Counted from the first letter of the stretch, positions 1-9,103 are shown. The stretch: 30,050 nucleotides of DNA from JANNOG01 sp050329415 (GCA_050329415.1 JBHJOS010000020.1:1-30050); one strand, 5' to 3'. The notes: generated by a model not told the origin, from the sequence alone. Numbers and translations are program-made.

Positions 1-1291
1 CCCGCAGCGCCAGCACGACCTGGTCCTCGGCGCGGACGTCCTGGTCGCGATCGCTGAACCCCAGGGGGTCCGTGCCCAGCGGATAGAAGAACTCCCGAGC
101 GAGACCGTGGTCGTGGGGGTCGTCGCGGCGGTGGTCGACGACGGCCCGGAACAGCGGGACGCTGAGGCTGGAGCCCACCACGAGGTCCGGGTCGACCTCG
201 AGCGCGAGTCGCAGCGGCTCGGTGACGCCCGCGTAGCCGATGCTGCGGGAGGACTCCAGGTACTCGTCGACCCAGTCGGGGTCCAGTCCGTCGGGCGTCG
301 ACGCCGTCGCCAGCACGGTGCCGAGGGCCGTGTACGCCTCGCGGTTCCGGATCCGCAGCCGGTCGACGAGGGCCTCGTGACCGTCCGTGTCTCGCGCCAG
401 CTCCGTCTGCACCTGGTAGTCGAAGGACAGCGCGTACGGCAGCGCCGCCGTCGCCTCCGGGCCCAGGCGGCGCAACAGCTCGGCCGCGAACACCAGGTCG
501 CCGGCGTGGGCGGCCAGGAGGCCGAGGGCGTCGTCCGACAGCTCCACCAGCCCCGGCTCGGCGCCCGTGAACTCGAGGAGCTCGTCGGCGACGCGGGTCG
601 CGTCGGTCGTCATCCGCCGGCTGTGCTCGCGGTCGCGGACCAGCCCGAGGCCGGGCAGGCCGGCCGCGGCGGCGGTCACGGCGTCGTAGTCGGTGGTGCC
701 GGGCTGGACGGGCACGGCGACCGCGGTGGCGAGGGCTTCCCCGGCGGTCTTGGCGGCCTGGGTGAGGTCGTCCCTGAGCTGCTGGAACTCCGCCTCGAGT
801 GCCCCCTGGGTGCCTCGCAGGTCCTGACCCGCCGCCGACCTCGCGGATCGCGCCGCCTCGTCGTACTCCCGGACCAGCATCCGCCGCATCCCGGGCGTGG
901 TGTCGCGGGCGATCCCCGCGACGTTCGACTCGTGGCTGCGGTCCGCCGCCGCCACCGCCGCCGCGTGGTCGGCCTGCGCCTGCTCCCACCGGCGGTTGAG
1001 GTCCGGCACCCGCACCTCCACCGCCTCCCGGGCGATGTCGGCGAACGTCGCCACCGCCCGTGATCCCGCCCCGACCGGCTCGGCGAATCCGCGGCCCGCC
1101 CGGGCCAGGCTGTTGATCTCCGGGATCACGACGGTCGCCGCGCCGCCCCGCCACGCTCCGCCCCCGACCGCCGACCCGGCGGCTGTCACCTGCTCCGCCG
1201 CAGTGTCCAACTCCGCCGGCACCCGGCCCAGCCGCTCGGCCGCGTCGTCGAGGCCGTCCGGGTTCACGTCCACCCGGAAGTGTCCGCTCAC
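1..1291 (-). CDS. Large T7SS-associated protein, C-terminus cut by window edge
   Basis: About 430 codons are visible from a GTG at 1291 down to the window edge with no stop, so the C-terminus lies outside. The GTG overlaps the TGA of the WXG100-like gene upstream (GTGA), which implies translational coupling. The first ~150 residues are Ala-rich and helical, with a W-R-G at about residues 47-49 that resembles a WXG turn, followed by a long heptad-like helix (about 90-185). Later residues contain a stretch like 'LLAAHAGDLVFAAELLRRLG' that reminds me of the DUF6571-type proteins of actinobacteria, but I am not certain of that family. I see no signal peptide or membrane segment. Context suggests a T7SS substrate or a chaperone-bound partner of the small WXG-like protein. 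The function is inferred from context only. Confidence 0.75.
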   Translation of the reverse strand, partial: MSGHFRVDVNPDGLDDAAERLGRVPAELDTAAEQVTAAGSAVGGGAWRGGAATVVIPEINSLARAGRGFAEPVGAGSRAVATFADIAREAVEVRVPDLNRRWEQAQADHAAAVAAADRSHESNVAGIARDTTPGMRRMLVREYDEAARSARSAAGQDLRGTQGALEAEFQQLRDDLTQAAKTAGEALATAVAVPVQPGTTDYDAVTAAAAGLPGLGLVRDREHSRRMTTDATRVADELLEFTGAEPGLVELSDDALGLLAAHAGDLVFAAELLRRLGPEATAALPYALSFDYQVQTELARDTDGHEALVDRLRIRNREAYTALGTVLATASTPDGLDPDWVDEYLESSRSIGYAGVTEPLRLALEVDPDLVVGSSLSVPLFRAVVDHRRDDPHDHGLAREFFYPLGTDPLGFSDRDQDVRAEDQVVLALR

Positions 1292-1614
1292 CAGTCCACC
1301 GCCCCACCCCGGCCCCGCCGCGAACCGCCGGGTCCGGCCGCCGCGGCATCCGTCGCCTCGAGGTTCACCGTCATCTTCCCCAGGTTCGCTGCCGTCATGT
1401 CGCACGTGTCACGGCACACGGCGAGCACTGCCTGCCAGGAGTCCGCGAACGCTTCCGCCCCCGGCGACAGCCCCCCCGCGAACTCCCCGGCCGCCTCGCC
1501 CGCGGACCGCGCATCCCGGCCGACGGGGGCGACGAGCGCGCCGAAGCTCGCCTCGGCCTGGCGCAGGCTCTCCCGCGCCGCCCGGATCGCCTCCCACTCC
1601 ACGTGCAACGTCAC
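1288..1614 (-). CDS. WXG100/ESAT-6-like small helical protein
   Basis: This is a 108-residue protein starting VTLHVEWEAIRAARESL, with no signal peptide. It is mostly helical, with a break around GGLSPGAEAFADSWQAVL and a second helix containing DTCDMTAANLGKM. That helix-turn-helix layout and length fit WXG100-family T7SS substrates, although the canonical W-x-G turn is not clear. Start choice: GTG at 1614 has GAGGG about 10 bases upstream and begins exactly where amphipathic sequence begins. The frame stays open back to an ATG at 1692, but that extension is Arg/Gly-rich and looks non-coding. The stop overlaps the next gene (GTGA). Two cysteines are visible in the C-terminal half (VCRDTC). It lies downstream of eccC in the same direction, so it is a candidate cargo or chaperone of that motor. 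Confidence 0.7.
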   Translation of the reverse strand: MTLHVEWEAIRAARESLRQAEASFGALVAPVGRDARSAGEAAGEFAGGLSPGAEAFADSWQAVLAVCRDTCDMTAANLGKMTVNLEATDAAAAGPGGSRRGRGGAVDW

Positions 1615-1766
1615 GTCACCACCGCCCTCGCGCCCGGCGCGCCCGCGTGAGGGTGCGCCTCTCGCCGAGCAGCGTGCCGCCCCGGGCCACATCCCCGCCG
1701 CCTACTTAGGTGCACGGTCTTAGGTGCACGGTCCCGGATCTCGGTAACCGTAGACGTTCGGGCCGG
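1615..1766. other. Gap between eccC and the WXG-like gene, with mini-ORF
   Basis: This 152-bp gap is the only sizeable one in the minus-strand T7SS module. It holds the 14-bp tandem repeat described separately. It also holds a 16-codon frame on the minus strand (ATG at 1770, TAA ending at 1720) whose ATG overlaps the eccC stop as ATGA. That peptide reads MTGPNVYGYRDPGPCT. The overlap is the same type used by real gene pairs in this window, but nothing else supports expression. The gap probably carries a promoter or processing site for the two downstream genes. Confidence 0.35.
1705..1732. repeat. Perfect 14-bp tandem direct repeat (two copies)
   Basis: The unit CTTAGGTGCACGGT occurs at 1705-1718 and again, without a spacer, at 1719-1732. 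Each copy contains TTAGG and the hexamer palindrome GTGCAC. The tandem copies sit between eccC and the WXG-like gene and look like a pair of regulator binding half-sites, or a small duplication. The TTAGGT core resembles the CTAGGT core of the inverted repeat at 18283-18319. Confidence 0.7.
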
Positions 1767-4700
1767 TCATGTCGCGGGCTCTGGGCGGGCGGCGGTGGTG
1801 ACCAGGGGCACCTGGACCGGCCGCAGGTCGGTCCCGGCGGCGACCAGCAGCCCCCGGCCGGGGTGCACCCGCGTCGCCAGCATCGACCGGGTGAGCCGCG
1901 CCCCCACCGCGTCACCGTCGACGACCTGCTGCGGGCTCAGCAGGACCCCCTGCCGCCCCCGCCGGGCCTCGGCCGGCCATCCGGTGAAGCCGCTGCCCAG
2001 CTCGGTCGTGAGACCCGCGAGGACGACGCCCCACCGCTTCTCGCGGGCCTGCCGGACCAGTGCCTGCACGGCGGGGGCGATCTCGCCCTCGCGGAACGCC
2101 TCGGCGTCGTCGACGAGGACCACCGACCCCGGCGGCAGCGCCCGCATCCGCTCCACGACCGCCTGGACGCCGAGTGCCGGGTCGACGAAGGCGTCGCCGG
2201 CGTCGGCGGCCAGCGCGCCGTCCGTCCGGGGGGCGAGACACGCCAGGCCGGGTACGCCACGGGCCCTGGCCGCCGCCAGCAGCCACCGCAGGGACCCGGT
2301 GCGACCGGACCGGGCCGGTCCGGCGACCAGGGCGACCGGGGTCGCCGCCAGGTCGAGCCCCACGGGCCCGGCGTCGTCGCCGCCGACACCGAACGGCAGC
2401 CACAGCGGGTCCCCGGGCATCGCAGCCGCGAGGACCTCGTCCGCCGCGATCCGCGCCGGCAGCGGGCGCAGCGTGAACGGCCGGGCGGTGGCCGGAACGT
2501 CCGCGTCGCGCCGATGGCAGGCGGCCCCGGCCTGGCGCACGGCGGCCGACTCCCCGGCTCCGCCCGCCGCGACCGGCGCGCCGTCCGGGCCGCTGTCCAC
2601 GGCCAGTACGGCCACCTGGGTCTCGACCGCCGACCCCGCCCACACCCCACGACCGAGCGGCAGGTCGGCGGGCAGCTGCCGGTGCGACAGCCCGGCCAGG
2701 GCGACGTCGGACCGGTCGGGCAGGCGCAGCAGCAGCTTGGACTCCACGAGGGCGCCGACCCGGCCGAGGAGCAGGCTCCGGTCCCCGCTCACCACCAGCT
2801 GGACCCCGACCGACGCCCCCTCGCGCAGCAGGAACTGGACGTCCTCGCTCAGCCGCCCGCCGTCGACCTCGCCGAGACCGGCCAGGAAACCCTCCCACCG
2901 GTCGAGCAGCACGACGACGTAGGGCAGCCGGGTGCCCGCCGCAGCCGCCGCCCGCTGCTCGTCGATGTCGGCGAAGCCGCCCGCCGCCAGCAGGTCCTGC
3001 CGGTGGCCGACCTCCTCGACGAGGCGGCGCAGCAGGCGGTCGGCGCGCTCGGCCTCGGTGCGCTGGACCACCGCCCCGGCGTTCGGCAGCTCCGACAGTG
3101 CCAGCATGGCCCCGCCGCCGCAGTCCAGGGCGTGCAGGTGCAGGTCCGCGCACGAGTGCGTCCGGGCCAGCTGGACCGCGACGGTCCGCAGCGCCGTGGA
3201 CCGCCCGGTCCCGGCGCCGCCCACGACGTACAGGTGCCCGCCGCGGCCCGGCCGGAACGCGCGGGGGGCCTGCGCCTGCTCCGCCGGGAGGTCGTCCAGG
3301 GCCCACGCCACGGCGCCGTCGGGCAGGTCGGCGCCCGCGGGTCCGGCGAGGTCGTCCGCCCGCAGCACCGCCGGCAGCGCCGGCAGCCACGGGCTCGGCT
3401 GCCCTGGCACCCGCGCCGCCGCGGTCGCCTCGCGGACGGCCTCGACCAGCGCCGAGAGGTCGGTCTCGCCCTCGTCGGTCTCCCGCACGGCCGTCGTGGG
3501 TTCCGGCCGCCGGGGGGCCGGCAGCCCGAGCGAGGTCCACGGCAGCGGCCAGGCCAGCGGCGGCGGTCCGGCCGGGACGCCGTCCGGGGCCGGATCCGCG
3601 ACCACCCGACGCCGTCCCCCGACCCGGCCCGCCTGGAACGGCAGGGGGCTGGTCGCCCCGGTCCGGACGAACGCCCGGCCCGGCTGGTCCTTGCCGATCG
3701 CCGCGGCGTCCGGGGCGTCGATGACGTCGCGGCTCTCGGCGTCGTCCGTCACCCGCAGGCAGATCCGCAGGTTGGTGTTCGCCCGGATGTCCGCGCTCAC
3801 CACCCCGCTGGGCCGCTGGGTCGCCAGCACCAGGTGGATGCCGAGGGAACGACCTCGCTGCGCGAGCGACACCAGGCCGCTGACGAAGTCCGGCAGCTCG
3901 GCGACCATGCTGGCGAACTCGTCGATGACGAGGACCAGGCGGGGGATCGCCGGCAGCGCGGGGTCGGCGGACTGGAGCGCCCAGTAGTCCTCGAGGTCCT
4001 TCGCGCCCGGTACGGCCAGCAGGTGCTCCCGCCGGCGCAGCTCGGCGGACAGCGACACCAGGGCGCGCTGGACCAGGTGCTCGTCGAGGTCGGTGACCAT
4101 CCCGACGGTGTGCGGCAGCCGGGCGCAGTCCGTGAACGCCGACCCGCCCTTGTAGTCGACGAGCACGAACGTCAGCGAGTCCGGCCGGTTGGCGATCGCC
4201 AGGGACGCCACGAGTGTCTGCAGCAGTTCCGACTTCCCGGAGCCGGTGGTCCCGGCGACGAGGGCGTGCGGGCCGTCGCGGCGCAGGTCGAGGTGGAACG
4301 GCCCGTCGAAGCCGATCCCCAGCACCGCCCGGGTGGTCCGCCCGTCGCGTCGCCATCGCGCGCGCACGGCGTCGGCGGTCGGCGGCTCCAGTCCGGCCAC
4401 CTCCAGCAGTCGGGCCTGCGCCGGGATGCCGCCGGAGGCGTCGGCCTCGGGCGTGGTGTCGCGCAGCGGCGCCAGCGCGCGGGCGACCCGCTCGGGCCAG
4501 GCCCGGTCGACGAGGTCCGGGCGGACTCCGGTCACGGACTCCGCGCCGGTCACCCGCAGGGACACCCGGTCCGCGGCCTCGACGACGGCCCGGCACTCCT
4601 CCGGCAGCAGCGCCTCCTCGTCGTCGAGGCACAACAGGTGGATCCCGGCCGCCGGGCCCTGGCGGAGCAGCTGCACCACCGCCGGCAACGCCCGCAGCCG

Positions 4701-6218
4701 CCGGGCACCGTCCAGGACCAGCAGCACGTCGGGCGCCGGCGGGCGCCAGCCGCGCCCGCCCGCGCCGCTCGCGGTGAGCCGCTCGGTGACGAGAGCCGTC
4801 AGCTCGGCCAGGCGCCGGCCGATCGACTCCTGGTCCGTGCCGACCAGGGCGCCGACCGCCACGTCGACCGTGCCGGCGTGCGGCAGCCACCGCAGCCAGC
4901 CCCAGCGGTCCTCGCCGTCGCGGTCGGTGAGGCACACGACCCGCAGGTCCCGTGGCGAGTGCAGGACCGCGGCCTGGGCGGTGAGCCACTGGGCGAGGCG
5001 GACCGCGTGCTGGCCGTGGACGCCGATCACCCCGGTCGCGGGCAGGTCGACGGTGACCGGCACATCGGTCACCTGCCGCGGCGGCGGCGGCTCGGCGTGC
5101 GGGTCGTCCCGCAGGCCCGGGTCGGCGACCTCGACGTCGGCGACCGTGTCGGCGGTCCCCAGCCGCAGGCGCAGCCGGTCCGGATCGCGGTGCCGGCGCT
5201 CCCAGAGCCGACCACCCGGCCCGAGCGCGGTGAGCAGCAGGTCGGCCGGGTCGGGCGAGCGGAACCGACGCTCGAGCTGCTCCCGGCGCAGGGCCTCGGC
5301 GACCCGGTGGTCGACGTCGGCGTCCTGGTCGGCGAAGCGGCGGACGTCCTCCAGATAGGCCCGCCGGGAACCGCGCCGGTCGCTCAGCCAGTTGGCCAGC
5401 GCCAGCAGCGGGGACAGCAGGGCGAAGAACAGCACCCGCCACCCGAAGAAGAAGTACATCGGGACCACCATGACCATCGGTGCGAGAACGACCAGCCACG
5501 GCAGGGGCCGCTTGACGAGGTCACGCACCGGCCGGGGGCGGCTGAACCGCCGGCTCCGGTCGGGCGGCAGCAGCCGGGGCGGGCGGTTGACGTCCAGGCC
5601 GAGGCGGTCCGCGGACGGCGACACGTCGGCGTCCGGTGCCGCCACGGGCGCCAGGGCGAGTGCGGAGTCGCCCGCCACCAGCACCGTCCCCTCCGGCCAC
5701 GCGGTCTCGACGCCGGACTCGAGCCCCTCGGCCTCCAGGCGAGCCGGCACGCCCGGCGCGGCAGTCACCGTCGCCGCGCCGGCGGCGCTCACCCGGACGC
5801 GCAGAGCGTCCGGGGGCAGGTGAAGGTCCGGGAGGGAGACCCCGGCCGCGCCGTGCCCGACCACCGTGTCACCGAGGGACAGCCGGTGCACGCGCCCGGC
5901 GCCGGGGCCGCCCACGACGCGCAGCTCCAGCGAGCCGGCCGGCGCCCCGGCCGGGCGCGGCGCTTCGTGGAGCGTGACGACGCTGCCGGGGAACACGCGC
6001 GCGGCACGCAGGCTCGCCCCCCGGTCCACGCGGCGGCCGTCCACCCAGACCGGGGTCCGGGCCGCGAACGCCGGGTGCTCGACGACCGCACCCGCCTCGG
6101 GCAGGCACCGGAGCAGTTCCGGCAGCAGTGCCCCGACCTCGTCCTCGGCGGTGGCCTCGACGAGCAGGTCCCGGGCTCCGCCGGTGCGCCCGTCGCACAG
6201 GGTGAGGGAAACACGCAC
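1767..6218 (-). CDS. eccC: Type VII secretion FtsK/SpoIIIE ATPase, EssC-like EccC
   Basis: This 1483-residue protein is the motor of a type VII secretion system. In order: an N-terminal region of about 200 residues with FHA-like beta sequence (GRVHRLSLGDTVVGHGAAGV near 110-130), two adjacent membrane segments (about 240-277), then three P-loop ATPase domains. The first is canonical, with Walker A GTTGSGKS (656-663) and Walker B LVLVIDE (761-767). The second (GGAGTGRST, 1000-1008) and third (GPARSGRTG, 1300-1308) lack the Walker A lysine, and the second has LLDRW in place of an acidic Walker B pair. An FHA-bearing N-terminus is typical of Firmicutes EssC, whereas a single fused EccCa-EccCb chain is also seen in actinobacteria. 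GTG 6218 is chosen as start because AAGGAGG lies 11 bases upstream; the frame opens further, to 6257. It is divergent from the LuxR gene. No EccB, EccD, EccE or mycosin is seen. Confidence 0.93.
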   Translation of the reverse strand: MRVSLTLCDGRTGGARDLLVEATAEDEVGALLPELLRCLPEAGAVVEHPAFAARTPVWVDGRRVDRGASLRAARVFPGSVVTLHEAPRPAGAPAGSLELRVVGGPGAGRVHRLSLGDTVVGHGAAGVSLPDLHLPPDALRVRVSAAGAATVTAAPGVPARLEAEGLESGVETAWPEGTVLVAGDSALALAPVAAPDADVSPSADRLGLDVNRPPRLLPPDRSRRFSRPRPVRDLVKRPLPWLVVLAPMVMVVPMYFFFGWRVLFFALLSPLLALANWLSDRRGSRRAYLEDVRRFADQDADVDHRVAEALRREQLERRFRSPDPADLLLTALGPGGRLWERRHRDPDRLRLRLGTADTVADVEVADPGLRDDPHAEPPPPRQVTDVPVTVDLPATGVIGVHGQHAVRLAQWLTAQAAVLHSPRDLRVVCLTDRDGEDRWGWLRWLPHAGTVDVAVGALVGTDQESIGRRLAELTALVTERLTASGAGGRGWRPPAPDVLLVLDGARRLRALPAVVQLLRQGPAAGIHLLCLDDEEALLPEECRAVVEAADRVSLRVTGAESVTGVRPDLVDRAWPERVARALAPLRDTTPEADASGGIPAQARLLEVAGLEPPTADAVRARWRRDGRTTRAVLGIGFDGPFHLDLRRDGPHALVAGTTGSGKSELLQTLVASLAIANRPDSLTFVLVDYKGGSAFTDCARLPHTVGMVTDLDEHLVQRALVSLSAELRRREHLLAVPGAKDLEDYWALQSADPALPAIPRLVLVIDEFASMVAELPDFVSGLVSLAQRGRSLGIHLVLATQRPSGVVSADIRANTNLRICLRVTDDAESRDVIDAPDAAAIGKDQPGRAFVRTGATSPLPFQAGRVGGRRRVVADPAPDGVPAGPPPLAWPLPWTSLGLPAPRRPEPTTAVRETDEGETDLSALVEAVREATAAARVPGQPSPWLPALPAVLRADDLAGPAGADLPDGAVAWALDDLPAEQAQAPRAFRPGRGGHLYVVGGAGTGRSTALRTVAVQLARTHSCADLHLHALDCGGGAMLALSELPNAGAVVQRTEAERADRLLRRLVEEVGHRQDLLAAGGFADIDEQRAAAAAGTRLPYVVVLLDRWEGFLAGLGEVDGGRLSEDVQFLLREGASVGVQLVVSGDRSLLLGRVGALVESKLLLRLPDRSDVALAGLSHRQLPADLPLGRGVWAGSAVETQVAVLAVDSGPDGAPVAAGGAGESAAVRQAGAACHRRDADVPATARPFTLRPLPARIAADEVLAAAMPGDPLWLPFGVGGDDAGPVGLDLAATPVALVAGPARSGRTGSLRWLLAAARARGVPGLACLAPRTDGALAADAGDAFVDPALGVQAVVERMRALPPGSVVLVDDAEAFREGEIAPAVQALVRQAREKRWGVVLAGLTTELGSGFTGWPAEARRGRQGVLLSPQQVVDGDAVGARLTRSMLATRVHPGRGLLVAAGTDLRPVQVPLVTTAARPEPAT

Positions 6219-6468
6219 GGTGGTCGACGCCTCCTTCCACGACGCAGCCCACCCCACCCGGGAGGACTACCTAGTGCCGGCCGGAGGACGTGTGGCGGGA
6301 CTACGTACCCTGACGTGTCGATCTCGCCCGGAACGACCTGCGAGGAGGCCCGGCCGCGCGTCGCAGGGTTTCGAGGATCCTCGAAACCGGATCGTCCCGG
6401 GTGCCGCCTGCCTGCCGGACACGCCACGATTTGCCCGGGTTGGGGCCACGGGGCAGGGAGGCAGGCGC
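6219..6468. promoter_or_regulatory. Divergent control region, eccC versus LuxR regulator
   Basis: This 250-bp region between divergent starts holds a CTACCTAG element (6267-6274), a similar CTACGTA (6301-6307) and the perfect palindrome at 6367-6388. CTAG tetramers are very scarce in the rest of the window, so this element is not background. Promoters for both genes must lie here, but I cannot assign -35 and -10 boxes with confidence. Confidence 0.55.
6367..6388. promoter_or_regulatory. Perfect 22-bp palindrome, likely operator
   Basis: The half-site GGTTTCGAGGA is followed immediately by its exact reverse complement, giving a 22-bp perfect palindrome with no spacer. It ends 80 bp upstream of the LuxR regulator start at 6469. 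There is no T-tract, so it is not a classical terminator. The position and symmetry fit a dimeric regulator binding site, perhaps autoregulation by the adjacent regulator. Confidence 0.6.
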
Positions 6469-9066
6469 ATGGTGCGAGGCGGCGGCCCGGAGGCGACCCC
6501 CCGAACACCGGCAGCCATCCCCGCCGGCCGGGTCCAGCCGCGGCTGCTCGCTGCGGTCGACGAGGTCGTCGTCGCGCTGGCGGACCCCGGGGTGCGCCTG
6601 GTGGAGGTGGTGGGTCCGGCCGGGGCCGGTCGCAGCACGGTGCTGGCCGAGAGCGTGGCCCGGCTGCGCGGGCGAGGGCGGAGCGTGGCGGTCGGCGCTG
6701 GGTCGGTGACGGCGGGTGCCCCCGACGGGCCCGTGGTCGTGGTGGACGACGCCCACCTGGTCGACCCGGCGTGCCTCACGAGGCTGTGCCGGGGCAGCGC
6801 GACAGACCCCGGGGCGCAGCTGGTGCTGTCGACCCCGGCCGGCGCCGAGGTCCCGGACGAGATGGACGCCCTCCGCGGTGAGCTGTCGTCCCGCGTCGTC
6901 CGGATCGGCCCCTTCGACGTGGTTGACGTCCTCGTCCTCGCCAGCGACGTGCTCCGGGAGCCGGTGGCGGGGGACACGGCCGCCCGCATCCAGCGCGACA
7001 CCGGCGGCCGGCCGGGGCTGGTCGTCCAGCTCTGCCGGCAGGCCGCCGCCGAGGGCGCGCTGCGGGAGGACCCCTCGGGGCGGCTGCGCCTGGTCGGTGA
7101 CCCGCCCATCCCGTGGGCGCTCACCGTCTCGGGGCTGACGTCGGCGGTGCCCGAGGACGTGCGGGCGGTCCTGCGGCTGCTCGCGGTGGCCGACGGGCCG
7201 GTGCGGGTCGACGTGGTCGAGCGACTGCTCGGGCGCGATCCCGTCGAGCACGCCCTCGCCACGTCCACGGTCACCGTGGAGCGCGAGGGGGGGTGCGACC
7301 GCCTCGTTCACGCCAGCCCCTGGGTGGGCGCGGGCATCCGCTCCGCCCTGCCCCCCGGGACCCGGCGCGATCTCCTGCGGGACCTTGCCGCCGCGATGCT
7401 GTCCACCGGCCCGGCGGCCGACCTCGACCGGATCCGGGCCCTGCGGTGGCTGGTGAGCGCGGGGGAAGGCCCGGCCGTCGGCATGCTGGAGGACGCGGTG
7501 GGGACGGCCTGCCGGCACGGTGACGCCCGGCTCGCCGAGGATCTCGTGCGGCTCGCGGGCGAGGCCGGCAGGCAGTCGCCCTGGGCGGAGGAGGCGGTGC
7601 GGCTGATGCGCCGCCAGGACGGCAGCGCCCCGTGGCGCCAGGGGGTGCGGGCGACACGCCATGCCGTGCAGGCGGTCGTCGACGGCGCCCTCGAGCTGTA
7701 CCTCAACCACGCGCGTCTGGACGACGCCGAGCGGATCGCCCGTGCGGTGTCCGCCACCCTGCCGGCGTCCTCGCAGGTGGGGATCACGCTGACGGCGCTG
7801 CGGGGCTCGATCCTGCTGTCGACCAACCGGGTGGACGAGGCGCTCTCCGCGTCGGCGTCGCTGCCGCTCGACCGGGTCGAGACCCTGGGGCTGCGCATCG
7901 CCGCCCTCGTCCGGGCCGGACGGCCGGTGGACGCCGTTCAGGTCTCGCGGCGCCTCACCGACGTCGACCTCGCGTCCCAGCGGTACGGCCACTTCCGGCA
8001 CGCCGTGTACAGCTACTCGGCCATCGCCTCCGCCCACGCCGGCGGCCTGCACGCGGCCCGGCGCCGGGCCCGCCGCCAGTACGAGTTCGCCCTGCTCGAC
8101 GACCGCCCGGTCGCCGCCGCGTCGTGGGCGTTCGCCCTCGGGGTCATCGAGCATCTCGCCGGGTGCCCCGAGGCGACCGTCACCGTGATGCGTGACGCCG
8201 TCGCCCTCATGGACGAGATCCAGTGCGGGGGCGGGCCGAGCGCCCAGATCCTCGGCCTGGCCGTGCTCGCCCGCTCCCAGCTCGACACCGGAGCCGTCGC
8301 CGCCGCTCGGGAGTCACTGGCCCGGATCGAGGCCGTCGGCCCGCTGGCCGACCGGCTGTCGACCGTGGACACCGTGCGCGGGCTGCTGGCCCACGCCGAG
8401 GGCGACGAGGTCGAGGCCCGGGCACTGCTGCTGCGCGGGGCCCGGGGATCGGCGGCCGGCGGGGCCCACCACGACGCCGCCTGGGCCTACCTGCACCTCG
8501 CCCGGATCGGCGGGGCACGCGAGGCGGCGCGTCACATGTCGGTGGCCGCCCGGCAGCTGCAGGGGCCGGCTCTGCTGGGCATGTTCGACGCCGTCCGGGC
8601 CATGGCCGCGGGCTCCGCCGGGACTCTGGAGCGGGTCGCCGACCGGCTGGAGAGGGTGGGCGCGACCAGCGTGCGGACGATCGTGCTGAACGCGCGCGCC
8701 CGCCTGCTGGCGGACCTCGACGACGTGGGGTCGCCGACCACCGGGTCGGACGGCGGCCAGGGCCAGCGGCCGGGGCCGGTCACGCCCACCCCGGAGCACC
8801 TCGCCGCCCTCACCGGGCGCCAGCGTCAGGTCGTCGCGCTCGTCGCGCGCGGGCTCAGCAACGCCGAGGCGGCCGAGCGCCTGGGCCTGTCCCGCCGGAC
8901 CGTCGAGGTCCACCTCCAGCTCGCGTACGACAAGCTCGGCGTCCACGACCGCCGCGCCCTCGTCCGGGTGCCGGGCCTGGCCGAGCGGCTCGACGGCGGT
9001 CTCGACGCCGCCGGGACCGCCGACGGCACCCGCGACACCGACGAGCGCGAGGCCGTCGGGGCCTGA
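6469..9066 (+). CDS. LuxR-family transcriptional regulator with ATPase domain (LAL-like)
   Basis: This is an 865-residue regulator of the large ATP-binding LuxR type. An AAA/STAND-like NTPase domain at the N-terminus has Walker A GPAGAGRST (49-57; Arg replaces the usual Lys) and Walker B VVVVDDAH (about 89-96). A long Ala/Leu-rich helical region follows and resembles TPR-type repeats (about 330-750). The C-terminal LuxR helix-turn-helix starts at LTGRQRQVVALVARG (781) and ends near LGVHDRRALVRV, with the typical SNAEAAERLGLSRRTVEVH. ATG 6469 is chosen because GGGAGG lies just upstream and the P-loop domain begins soon after. The open frame extends far upstream, but that part is antisense to eccC. 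It sits between T7SS and Tad genes, so it probably controls one or both. The effector is unknown. Confidence 0.9.
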   Translation: MVRGGGPEATPRTPAAIPAGRVQPRLLAAVDEVVVALADPGVRLVEVVGPAGAGRSTVLAESVARLRGRGRSVAVGAGSVTAGAPDGPVVVVDDAHLVDPACLTRLCRGSATDPGAQLVLSTPAGAEVPDEMDALRGELSSRVVRIGPFDVVDVLVLASDVLREPVAGDTAARIQRDTGGRPGLVVQLCRQAAAEGALREDPSGRLRLVGDPPIPWALTVSGLTSAVPEDVRAVLRLLAVADGPVRVDVVERLLGRDPVEHALATSTVTVEREGGCDRLVHASPWVGAGIRSALPPGTRRDLLRDLAAAMLSTGPAADLDRIRALRWLVSAGEGPAVGMLEDAVGTACRHGDARLAEDLVRLAGEAGRQSPWAEEAVRLMRRQDGSAPWRQGVRATRHAVQAVVDGALELYLNHARLDDAERIARAVSATLPASSQVGITLTALRGSILLSTNRVDEALSASASLPLDRVETLGLRIAALVRAGRPVDAVQVSRRLTDVDLASQRYGHFRHAVYSYSAIASAHAGGLHAARRRARRQYEFALLDDRPVAAASWAFALGVIEHLAGCPEATVTVMRDAVALMDEIQCGGGPSAQILGLAVLARSQLDTGAVAAARESLARIEAVGPLADRLSTVDTVRGLLAHAEGDEVEARALLLRGARGSAAGGAHHDAAWAYLHLARIGGAREAARHMSVAARQLQGPALLGMFDAVRAMAAGSAGTLERVADRLERVGATSVRTIVLNARARLLADLDDVGSPTTGSDGGQGQRPGPVTPTPEHLAALTGRQRQVVALVARGLSNAEAAERLGLSRRTVEVHLQLAYDKLGVHDRRALVRVPGLAERLDGGLDAAGTADGTRDTDEREAVGA

Positions 9067-9076
9067 CCTCGCGCCC

Positions 9077-9103
9077 CCGGCGGCCCGCGTCAGCGGGCGC
9101 CGG
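9077..9103. terminator. Possible bidirectional terminator hairpin
   Basis: The convergent ends of the LuxR gene (9066) and the LysM/BTAD gene (9090) are separated by 23 bp. A GC-rich hairpin spans this junction: GCCCGC, loop GTCA, GCGGGC, extended by five further pairs after one bulged base. It overlaps the last codons of the minus-strand gene. No U-tract follows on either strand, so the terminator role is tentative. Confidence 0.35.

Noticed and set aside
1710..6881. Very long plus-strand open frame (over 1700 codons) opposite eccC
   Set aside because: It is antisense to a gene with clear ATPase motifs, is rich in Arg/Pro/Gly and Gln, and has no domain-like sequence. It is a codon-bias shadow of high-GC DNA.
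6301..8154. Long minus-strand frame opposite the LuxR regulator
   Set aside because: Antisense shadow; the plus-strand product has Walker motifs and a LuxR HTH.
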